33,675 nt of DNA from Pseudomonadota bacterium (GTDB lineage: Bacteria > Desulfobacterota > Desulfobacteria > Desulfobacterales > RPRI01). The stretch spans positions 1 through 33,675 of the forward strand of contig JAHJRK010000566.1 of NCBI GenBank assembly GCA_018830925.1. Reading direction: 5' to 3'. Positions 1 through 7,583 of the stretch are shown in pieces. The translations under genes and the position numbers were made by a program. Below the pieces are notes generated by a model, which saw only the letters and a list, made by a program, of their open reading frames with translations, ran no database searches and was not told the DNA's origin. Every line of letters begins with the position of its first letter. Position 1 is the first letter of the stretch.

Positions 1-83
1 ACCTTTGAAGAACGTCCAGTTTTGGTCAAGTACAAGGAAGGCGAGAATTTTAACCACAGGAATACATTGAGTATTTCGAGGAT

Positions 84-102
84 AGCGCTATCGGTTAGCG
101 CT
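84..102. other. Perfect 7-bp hairpin
   Basis: AGCGCTA-TCGGT-TAGCGCT. Confidence 0.5.
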
Positions 103-170
103 TACGCTTCACTCCGTGTCACTTTGTGCCGAAATTTGAGCCTGACGCTGTAATCGGGCAAAAGGGGGCG

Positions 171-185
171 TTATGCAAAGGTCTC
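171..185 (+). repeat. GCAAAGGTCTC dispersed motif, copy 1 (short)
   Basis: TTATGCAAAGGTCTC. Confidence 0.6.
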
Positions 186-393
186 ACTTTGATGAATGTC
201 CCCCCATTCGCCCCTATACTTTCTCGGAACAGTTTACATAAGGAAGCCGGATATTCAAACTCATCAATGATTATGACACCGATAATGTTTCAAAAAAAGT
301 GCTCCGGATTATAATGAGTTACACCGGTTATGTGAACCGTACCGTCTGGTATAAATGAATCGGCATATGATAATGAGGCCATCTGAAGAAGTA

Positions 394-442
394 AAATACA
401 AGTTAACGAAAAACGATTTTTGGGTAGTTGTGCAAAGGTCTC
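394..442 (+). repeat. GCAAAGGTCTC dispersed motif, copy 2
   Basis: AAATACAAGTTAACGAAAAACGATTTTTGGGTAGTTGTGCAAAGGTCTC. Confidence 0.75.
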
Positions 443-515
443 TAAATAAGACTTCAATAAAATCAATTCGCCTTTTATCCAGACAGCAACATTTGCCATT
501 ACAGAGGGGCATCAG

Positions 516-1721
516 ATGAAAGATCAATCCAAGACAAAACAAGAACTCCTCGTACAAAAAGCCATCAGTTTTATCTTATTAGTATCGGTTTTTTTGCTAT
601 TAAATATCCCTTTAAGCGTCATTGCAAAGGATAGTAAATATAAGACAACACCTTTATTAAATAATGGTAAGAAATGGCGGATAGGATATTACGAGGGAGG
701 GCCGTATATAAATTATCCGGCCAATTTGATAACCTTAGTTAAAGGCCTCAATGAACTTGGTTGGATGGGAGCTATCACTATTAATACAAAAAAAAATCCG
801 ACCGATTCAAGAGTGGTATGGGATGAGCTTTCTAAAGCAAAGAGCAAATATATTCAATTCGTTCCTGATGCCTATTGGTCTGCAAATTGGGACAAGACGG
901 TGCGGGTAAAAAATACTGAAAATGCTATAAAAAGACTTCAATCGGGAGATATCGATTTTATGGTTGCCATGGGAACCTGGGCGGGACAGGACTTGGCTAA
1001 CAATAATCACTCCGTTCCAACCATGGTAGTATCTGCAAGCGATCCGGTTCAATCCAACATTGTTAAAAGTGCCGAGGATTCAGGAAATGACCATGTCCAT
1101 GCAAAGTGTGACCCCACACGGTATATTAATCAGATCAAGCTGTTTCATAATATGTTTAACTTCAAAAAGTTAGGAATTGTTTATGAGAATTCGGTAGAAG
1201 GCCGGTCATATGCTGCAATAGCCGATGTGGAGAAAGTTGCCAAAGACAGGGGTTTTGAAATTGTCAAATGTGAAGCTCCTGCTTCCGGTGTTGAGGAAAA
1301 AGAGTCCGTAAAAGCGGTAATTCTTTGTCATGAGGAATTGGCGCCCAAGGTCGACGCCGTTTATGTTACGGTCCACAGGGGTATTGTCAGCGAGCACATG
1401 CCTGAAATTTTGGCGCCGTTATATAAGCACAAGATTCCTACCTTTTCCATGCGTGGTCCTGAAGAAGTTGAGAAAGGGGTGTTGTTGAGTATTTCCAGAG
1501 ACATGTTCGTATCAGTAGGAAAGTACCATGCAGGGATTATGGCTCGGATATTCAACGGAGCCAAACCAAGGGAACTGAATCAGATTTTTATGGATCCTAA
1601 AACAATTGTCGTCAATATTAAGACTGCTGAAATCATAGGGCATGTAATTCCACCAGCGTTTCTGAAAGTAACCGACAAAGTTTATAGCGGGGTTCATCCG
1701 GAGGTTAAAAGCCGGAATTAA
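516..1721 (+). CDS. ABC-type substrate-binding protein (PF04392-like), N-terminal signal/TM
   Basis: ORF; hydrophobic N-terminus; KWRIGYYEGGPYINYP...GDIDFMVAMGTWAGQDLANN...PTMVVSASDPVQSNIV resembles ABC sugar/Trp-type binding proteins; GGGG-containing RBS region upstream. Confidence 0.75.
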   Translation: MKDQSKTKQELLVQKAISFILLVSVFLLLNIPLSVIAKDSKYKTTPLLNNGKKWRIGYYEGGPYINYPANLITLVKGLNELGWMGAITINTKKNPTDSRVVWDELSKAKSKYIQFVPDAYWSANWDKTVRVKNTENAIKRLQSGDIDFMVAMGTWAGQDLANNNHSVPTMVVSASDPVQSNIVKSAEDSGNDHVHAKCDPTRYINQIKLFHNMFNFKKLGIVYENSVEGRSYAAIADVEKVAKDRGFEIVKCEAPASGVEEKESVKAVILCHEELAPKVDAVYVTVHRGIVSEHMPEILAPLYKHKIPTFSMRGPEEVEKGVLLSISRDMFVSVGKYHAGIMARIFNGAKPRELNQIFMDPKTIVVNIKTAEIIGHVIPPAFLKVTDKVYSGVHPEVKSRN

Positions 1722-1734
1722 TTGGGACACGTCC

Positions 1735-3096
1735 ATGAATTTGAATGTAAGAGAAAAGATATTTGTAATAGGATTGATCCTGTCACTGGTTGTTTTTTTG
1801 ACGATCAACGCAGTTTCGTATTGGAATACTAAGAGACATATCGAGAGCAGGGCAAATGTTGAAAAAACGCTCGTAATTATCTACGAGTTTGAAAATCTGA
1901 TTTCCTTGATTAAGGATGCCGAAACCGGGCAACGTGGATTTATTATAACAGGGGACCGGACTTTTCTTGAACCTTATTACAATGGCGTAACTTCAGTTTA
2001 TCAAAGTATGAGAAAACTGAAGGAGTTAATGCCGATCGATGCTCAGTCCCATCAAAAGCTTGATACTATTGAAGGGATGATAGAAAAGAGGTTTGCTCAA
2101 TTTCACAAAGCAATCGGCTTAAGAAAAAATGAAGGCATTGCGGTTGCAATAAAGTCATTCATGACTGCCGAAAATGAAAATGTAATGTTCGATATTCGAA
2201 ATTTGGTGGAGGGGTTGAAACGGGAGAAAACCGATTTGCTGCAGGGGCTGAATAGAATCTCCAAAGCAAGGAGTCAGCGTACACTTTTTACAATCTTTTT
2301 CGGAAATTTAATCGCTCTCCTGTTTGTTTTCTTTAGTTTGTTTCAGCTGTATCGAGACATAACCGAGGGCAAGCGGGTGGAGGAGGAGTTGAAAGCTTCT
2401 CAACAACAGTTACGCTCTCTTACCGGACGATTCGAAGAGATTCGCGAAGAAGAGAGGATCATAATTTCAAGGGAAATTCATGACATGATGGGCGGAGGAC
2501 TGACCGGATTGAAGCTTGATCTTTCATGGCTGATGAACAAGGTGAAAAATGCTGAATCAGATAACGGGCAAGCCGCTATGACGTGCAGAATTCTTTCATC
2601 GATTGAGTCCATAGATAAAATGATCAAGGTCACCCGCCGTATATCTACCGAGTTGCGGCCGCCTGTTCTGGATGATTTAGGTCTAATAGCCGCTCTGGAG
2701 TGGCAGTTGTCGGATTTCACAAGTCGCACAGGCGTTCTTCATAAGTTTACCACAGCTTATCAAAATGTAACCATAGAAAAGGACAAAGCCGTTGCCGTGT
2801 TTCGCATATCTCAGGAAATCCTCACCAACATTGCGCGACACTCAGAGGCAACAAAGGTTGTCGTTGCTTTACTGGAGGATGAGGAAAATTCTTTTCGGGA
2901 TGAAAATTTTATTCTCGAGATCAGGGATAACGGCCGTGGGATTAAAGAAGAGGAAATTCTGGATCCGAAAGCCCTTGGTTTGCTTGGCATGAAAGAACGT
3001 GCTCTATCTTTTGGAGGAAAATTCTTGATTTTTGGTCACCCCGGCGGAGGGACGTCCGTGACCGTTAAAATACCACGAAATCTGGGAGGACCGTAA
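1735..3096 (+). CDS. Sensor histidine kinase, CHASE3-like periplasmic domain, NarL-type HisKA_3/HATPase_c
   Basis: Two N-terminal TM segments flanking a helical domain with DAETGQRGFIITGD (CHASE3 hallmark); IISREIHDMMGGGLTGLKLDLSWL H-box; EIRDNGRGI and GLLGMKERALSFGGKF ATPase motifs. Confidence 0.9.
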   Translation: MNLNVREKIFVIGLILSLVVFLTINAVSYWNTKRHIESRANVEKTLVIIYEFENLISLIKDAETGQRGFIITGDRTFLEPYYNGVTSVYQSMRKLKELMPIDAQSHQKLDTIEGMIEKRFAQFHKAIGLRKNEGIAVAIKSFMTAENENVMFDIRNLVEGLKREKTDLLQGLNRISKARSQRTLFTIFFGNLIALLFVFFSLFQLYRDITEGKRVEEELKASQQQLRSLTGRFEEIREEERIIISREIHDMMGGGLTGLKLDLSWLMNKVKNAESDNGQAAMTCRILSSIESIDKMIKVTRRISTELRPPVLDDLGLIAALEWQLSDFTSRTGVLHKFTTAYQNVTIEKDKAVAVFRISQEILTNIARHSEATKVVVALLEDEENSFRDENFILEIRDNGRGIKEEEILDPKALGLLGMKERALSFGGKFLIFGHPGGGTSVTVKIPRNLGGP

Positions 3097-3725
3097 TGAT
3101 CAAAGTTATCATTGTTGATGACCATCCAGTGGTCAGGCGCGGCCTGAAGCAGATTATTGATGATGAACCGGATATGGATGTCGTCGGTGAAGCAGGAGAT
3201 GCCAGGGAATGTTTTGAGCTTGTACGAATGACGGACTGTAATCTTGTTGTCCTGGATATTACTCTGCCGGACTGGAGCGGTATAGATGTCCTGAATCAAT
3301 TGAAATATGAGAAACCGAACCTTCAGATCCTCATTCTGAGCGTTCTCCCGGAAGACCAGTATGGTTTGAGACTGATCAAAGCCGGCGCTTCAGGATATCT
3401 CATGAAAGAGAGCGCCCTGACAGAGCTCGTGAAGGCCATCAGAAAAGTGAGTTCGGGGGGCAAGTATGTCAGCGCAGTTCTCGCCGAGAGTATGCTCAGC
3501 CTGTCTGATGACTCTGAGGAGTTGCCATCTCACGAGAACCTTTCAAACCGGGAATATCAGATATTTTGCATGATTGCACAGGGAAAGTCACAGAAGAGCA
3601 TAGCCAGTATACTCCGTATCAGCGAAAAAACGGTCAGCACCTATCGCAGCCGCATCATGGGAAAAATGAAAATGAGCAATAATTCCGATCTGATACGCTA
3701 TGCTTTAGAACAACATCTCGTCTAA
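3096..3725 (+). CDS. NarL/FixJ (LuxR-type HTH) response regulator
   Basis: IIVDDHPVVRRGLK, phospho-Asp in NLVVLDITLPDWSG, C-terminal NLSNREYQIFCMIAQGKSQKSIASILRISEKTVSTYRSRI HTH; TAATG overlap with the kinase. Confidence 0.93.
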   Translation: MIKVIIVDDHPVVRRGLKQIIDDEPDMDVVGEAGDARECFELVRMTDCNLVVLDITLPDWSGIDVLNQLKYEKPNLQILILSVLPEDQYGLRLIKAGASGYLMKESALTELVKAIRKVSSGGKYVSAVLAESMLSLSDDSEELPSHENLSNREYQIFCMIAQGKSQKSIASILRISEKTVSTYRSRIMGKMKMSNNSDLIRYALEQHLV

Positions 3726-3762
3726 AATCATCGTTAAACATTCCTCGGATCACCATATTTCT

Positions 3763-3780
3763 TGTAGGGATATTCCTACA
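3763..3780. promoter_or_regulatory. Gac-box-like palindrome TGTAGG-N6-CCTACA
   Basis: TGTAGGGATATTCCTACA, 16 of 18 positions palindromic; compare Gac box TGTAAG-N6-CTTACA. Confidence 0.5.
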
Positions 3781-3854
3781 GAAAATATAAGGTTTATCTG
3801 ACAGGCAAACTCCCTGAATATGATATTATAAAAAGGATAATCTCAATAAATAAT

Positions 3855-3881
3855 AATTTTTAGGGTGTTGTGCAAAGGTCT
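3855..3881 (+). repeat. GCAAAGGTCTC dispersed motif, copy 3
   Basis: AATTTTTAGGGTGTTGTGCAAAGGTCT. Confidence 0.75.
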
Positions 3882-3931
3882 TGTTTTGTAATCGAGAGGG
3901 CGGAGCTTTGAGAGCTTTATTGAAAAATCTT

Positions 3932-3953
3932 ACAGATTCCGGATAATGACATT
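3932..3953 (+). repeat. 22-nt intergenic repeat, copy A
   Basis: ACAGATTCCGGATAATGACATT, 20/22 identical to 5337-5358. Confidence 0.65.
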
Positions 3954-4064
3954 CATATAAGTTTTAAAAGAATATCAGCAAGTAGAATGCAGTATATTTA
4001 TCAATATCCGCAAGAAAGGCTGGAAAATTGATAGAGGGATTTTTAATCAAATAGGATATTCAGC

Positions 4065-4301
4065 ATGACAGGAACCGTTGAAAATCAATATGACTCACAT
4101 TTCGAACTCAAGCAGAGGAAAGGTCTGGCTAAACTGGGTGTTGAAAAGAACGCCAATTGGCATGGCGATCCGAAGCGCCTTATCTTCGTGCTTTCCCGCT
4201 ACAAGTTTGTGGCAAAGATGCTTAGCGGAAAACAGAATGTATTGGAAATAGGCTGTGGTGATGCCTTTAACTCTTTGCCCCTTTCGGGGTATGGTGAGTA
4301 A
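4065..4301 (+). pseudogene. 3'-truncated class I SAM methyltransferase
   Basis: Methyltransferase N-terminus up to motif I (KQNVLEIGCGDAF), then unrelated residues and a stop; the rest of the catalytic domain is absent. Confidence 0.75.
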
Positions 4302-4348
4302 AAAAGAAGTTGCATAAAACAATTTTTGGATAGTTGTGAAAAGGTCTC
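4300..4348 (+). repeat. GCAAAGGTCTC dispersed motif, copy 4
   Basis: AAAAAAGAAGTTGCATAAAACAATTTTTGGATAGTTGTGAAAAGGTCTC. Confidence 0.75.
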
Positions 4349-4383
4349 CCGATATTCAATCTTCGGCTTTTCGGTTTTTCTTC

Positions 4384-4418
4384 AACCAGAAACTATGAAC
4401 CAGAAACCAGAGACTATT
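4384..4418 (+). repeat. Degenerate heptanucleotide tandem repeat, 5 units
   Basis: AACCAGA AACTATG AACCAGA AACCAGA GACTATT. Confidence 0.7.
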
Positions 4419-4465
4419 CTCTTATAGAATGATTAACCGGAATTTATGAGCGAGGGAAAATAAAC

Positions 4466-5302
4466 ATGGACGTTCAAAAAGAGCAACTCTATGATGATGA
4501 AATCGATCTGTTCGACCTTGTCAAGAAACTCTGGCGCTGGAAAAAAATGATTGTTGGAGTTACTTTGACATGTACAATCCTGATGTTTGGGATCTACTCC
4601 TTTTTCCCAAAAATTTACCGGGTAAATGCTATCATCGAACCCGGAACAAAGCTATTTTATAAGCAGAACGGACAAATGGCTTTTGAAGAGAAACCTATCG
4701 AGTCGCCTGTTTCAATTCGTGAAACAATTCTTGGGGGAGTTTTCGACAAAGAGATTGCAGACAAGTTAGCTTTAAATATATCAGATATTCCAAAAATCAA
4801 AGTTAAAATTCCTAAAGACACAAATCTATTGATATTTTCTCTGGAAAGCCATGACACTCAAAAAGGGATAGGCATCCTTAATGAACTTATATCCAAAGTC
4901 TCCGGTAACATTCAGACAAAGATTGATTTGGAAAAGCAACAGATTGAAAGCATGATCAAAACTGCTACGGAGCAGGTACTTCAAACCAGGAAGAAGATCG
5001 AGAGGTTGGAGGCCAGCCGAAAAGAAGCTATAGGCAATCAGCCCACCAATGCCATGTCTGTGCTCCTGTACTTCAATGAAATTAAGGAACATCAGATCTA
5101 TTTAAATGAACTTGAAGACAAGGTTATGAACTATCGTCACAGGAACGCAGATATCCGGGCAATCAGAATCCATTTGAATCCGACGGTCGAAGAGAATCCG
5201 GTTGGTCCTAAAAAATTCCTGGCAACCGCTGGAGCTTTCATTTTTTCATTGTTTGCCAGCATCGTTCTGGCATTAATCCTCGAGAAAGTCAGGTCAAAAT
5301 AA
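4466..5302 (+). CDS. Wzz-type chain-length determinant
   Basis: EIDLFDLVKKLWRWKKMIVG N-terminal TM, coiled-coil centre, C-terminal NPVGPKKFLATAGAFIFSLFASIVLALILEK second TM (Wzz topology). Confidence 0.88.
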   Translation: MDVQKEQLYDDEIDLFDLVKKLWRWKKMIVGVTLTCTILMFGIYSFFPKIYRVNAIIEPGTKLFYKQNGQMAFEEKPIESPVSIRETILGGVFDKEIADKLALNISDIPKIKVKIPKDTNLLIFSLESHDTQKGIGILNELISKVSGNIQTKIDLEKQQIESMIKTATEQVLQTRKKIERLEASRKEAIGNQPTNAMSVLLYFNEIKEHQIYLNELEDKVMNYRHRNADIRAIRIHLNPTVEENPVGPKKFLATAGAFIFSLFASIVLALILEKVRSK

Positions 5303-5336
5303 TTAAAGATTTTATGTAATGAACTTCATAAATATA

Positions 5337-5358
5337 ACAGATTTCGGATAATGGCATT
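5337..5358 (+). repeat. 22-nt intergenic repeat, copy B
   Basis: ACAGATTTCGGATAATGGCATT. Confidence 0.65.
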
Positions 5359-5403
5359 TGAATTCATCTTAAAACGCAACACACAACATTCAAAACAACC
5401 CTT

Positions 5404-6726
5404 ATGATCTTGGGAAACAAAAAAGGAGTTCTTGGAAACAATTTTTTAGGAATTATACAAAGGTCTCAACGCTTTCGCCGGCTTTCCAAGGAAGGCTTTT
5501 GGATTGTCTTAGGCCAGGCGATGTCTGTGGTGGGCTCGCTGATCGGTGTAAGGTTGCTTACAGAACTGCTGGATCCAGCGGCCTATGGTGAACTGGCTTT
5601 AGGAATGACTGTTGCCACCTTGGTCAATCAGGCTGTTCTGGGGCCTTTGAGCAATGGGGTAATGCGCTTTTATGCCCCGGCAGTGGAACAGGATGATTTT
5701 GGTAGCTATTTGAACGCAGTAAAACGTTTGGTTTTATCAGCGACAGGAGGCACTGCTATTTTAATACTGATAGTGGTTGCAGGATTGTTAATCGCTGATC
5801 AAACGAAAATGATCGGAATCGCAATTGCAGCATTCATTTTTGCTATTCTCAGTGGATACAACTCGATTCTCAGCGGAATACAGAATGCTGCTAGGCAAAG
5901 AGCCATCGTAGCACTTCATCAAGGAATGGAATCCTGGGCGCGGTTTCTGATTGCTGCCGGTTTGCTGATGTGGCTGAGCGCCACAAGCACGATGGCTATA
6001 GTCGGGTATGCTGTGGCAGCCGTACTGGTGCTTGGATCGCAGTATGTGTTCTTTAGCAGAATCGTTCCAAAAGATGTAACAGGCCAAAATAAAAAAGGAG
6101 CTTGGCAGAAAGAGATGTGGAATTTTTCATGGCCAATTTCAATCTTTGGCATGTTTACTTGGTTGCAACTTGTATCTGACCGTTGGGCACTGAATCTTTA
6201 TTCGACAGTACAAGATGTTGGTCTTTATGCGGTAGTCTTTCTTTTGGGGTATTATCCAATGTCAATAGTTACCGGTGTTGCGATGCAGTTTTTTGCTCCC
6301 ATCTTTTACAACCGAGCCGGTGATGCAAACGATAGCCTACGAACCGCAAATGTAAACAGACTGAGTTACTATCTAACCGGGTTGACACTGGCTGTGACGA
6401 GCTGTGCTTTTTTGTTGTCTTACTTGTTTCATATGAAAATATTTAGGCTTTTTGTGGCTAAGGAGTACGCGTCTGTATCTCATTTATTACCGTGGATGCT
6501 TCTTGCCGGTGGTCTGTTCGCTGCTGGTCAATCTATATCACTCAATCTTCAGAGCCAAATGAAAACGCGTATTATGATGGTGCCAAAAATCATTACAGCA
6601 TTGTTGGGTGTCTTTTTAAATATTGCAGGTGCCTATTTGTATGGCACTTCGGGTATAGTTATGGCAGGAGTCTTATTTTCTGCCTCGTATTTTCTTTGGA
6701 TGGCGGTGCTTTCGAAACGTAAATGA
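5404..6726 (+). CDS. Oligosaccharide flippase, Wzx/polysaccharide biosynthesis type
   Basis: About 12 hydrophobic segments; KEGFWIVLGQAMSVVGSLIGVRLLTELLDPAAYGELALG typical of MATE/Wzx. Start uncertain; the N-terminus overlaps a dispersed repeat. Confidence 0.87.
   Translation: MILGNKKGVLGNNFLGIIQRSQRFRRLSKEGFWIVLGQAMSVVGSLIGVRLLTELLDPAAYGELALGMTVATLVNQAVLGPLSNGVMRFYAPAVEQDDFGSYLNAVKRLVLSATGGTAILILIVVAGLLIADQTKMIGIAIAAFIFAILSGYNSILSGIQNAARQRAIVALHQGMESWARFLIAAGLLMWLSATSTMAIVGYAVAAVLVLGSQYVFFSRIVPKDVTGQNKKGAWQKEMWNFSWPISIFGMFTWLQLVSDRWALNLYSTVQDVGLYAVVFLLGYYPMSIVTGVAMQFFAPIFYNRAGDANDSLRTANVNRLSYYLTGLTLAVTSCAFLLSYLFHMKIFRLFVAKEYASVSHLLPWMLLAGGLFAAGQSISLNLQSQMKTRIMMVPKIITALLGVFLNIAGAYLYGTSGIVMAGVLFSASYFLWMAVLSKRK
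5419..5467 (+). repeat. GCAAAGGTCTC dispersed motif, copy 5 (inside the 5' end of the wzx ORF)
   Basis: AAAAAAGGAGTTCTTGGAAACAATTTTTTAGGAATTATACAAAGGTCTC; ungapped 49-nt alignment to copy 4. Confidence 0.65.
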
Positions 6727-7583
6727 ATAGAATATCATTGAAAACAAAATCAATCTCTTTGGTGAAACCTCTCATTGAAAGACTTCCTCTTATAGCTGCC
6801 ATGTGTAGGGGTTTACGTGATCAATTTGAATATTTCACCGATAAGTCAACCACTACCCCGTGGGGTTTTAAACTGGCTGGAAATAAAATCATGGCTCAGG
6901 GATCTTTTGAGCCTAATGAAACTAAAATCGTAAGGGATCTTCTCAAGAATATGGATATACTGATCAATGTAGGTGCGAATGTCGGTTATTACTGCTGCCA
7001 CGCCTTGAGTATGGGAAAGCCAGTGATTGCATTCGAACCCATTGAGAGAAATCTTCGGTACCTATGTAAAAACATAAAAGACAACTGCTGGTCTGGCGCT
7101 GAAATATATCCAGTAGCATTGTCTAATAGTGTAGGCATAATAGAGATATATGGAGGTAACACAGGCGCATCCGTTGTTAAAGGGTGGGCAGGTATCCCCG
7201 AAAGCTATGTGACACTTGTGCCGTCTTCAACAATGGATGTGGTGCTTGATACTCGGTTGCGAGGGAAAAACGTGCTGGTATTAGTTGATGTTGAGGGTGC
7301 AGAGAAACAGCTGCTGGAGGGTGCGACAAAAATGCTTGTTAACGATCCGAAGCCAGTTTGGTTGGTCGAAATAACGACTAAAATTCATCAGCCGCACGGT
7401 GTTGAAATAAACCCGAATTTTAAGAGCACATTTCAATTGTTTTTCCAAAATGGTTATCAAGCATTCAATGTTGATCAAGATATGAGTCCGGTAATAATGG
7501 AACATGTTGATCTGGTTTCAAGTGGCAGTCTAAGATTTGCGACGCACAACTTTCTGTTTTGCGAGTCGAAGGCAACATTATGA
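6723..7583 (+). CDS. FkbM family methyltransferase
   Basis: DILINVGANVGYYCCHALSMGKPVIAFEPIERNLRYL and VDVEGAEKQLLEGA FkbM motifs; ATGA overlap with wzx. Confidence 0.88.
   Translation: MNRISLKTKSISLVKPLIERLPLIAAMCRGLRDQFEYFTDKSTTTPWGFKLAGNKIMAQGSFEPNETKIVRDLLKNMDILINVGANVGYYCCHALSMGKPVIAFEPIERNLRYLCKNIKDNCWSGAEIYPVALSNSVGIIEIYGGNTGASVVKGWAGIPESYVTLVPSSTMDVVLDTRLRGKNVLVLVDVEGAEKQLLEGATKMLVNDPKPVWLVEITTKIHQPHGVEINPNFKSTFQLFFQNGYQAFNVDQDMSPVIMEHVDLVSSGSLRFATHNFLFCESKATL

Noticed and set aside
290-557. Overlapping minus-strand ORFs (69 aa and 82 aa) in the left intergenic region
   Set aside because: No recognisable family, overlap each other in different frames and overlap the repeat copy; likely spurious.
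788-796. A9 tract in the binding-protein gene as a phase-variation site
   Set aside because: Within a Lys-Lys-Asn stretch in AT-rich coding sequence, not near the start; no further evidence.
4113-4125. GGAAAGGTCTGG as a possible extra motif copy
   Set aside because: Within the coding part of the truncated methyltransferase; upstream TTTTTGGG part absent.
4278-4289. CCCC-TTTC-GGGG hairpin after the truncated methyltransferase as a terminator
   Set aside because: Only a 4-bp stem and no following T-tract.
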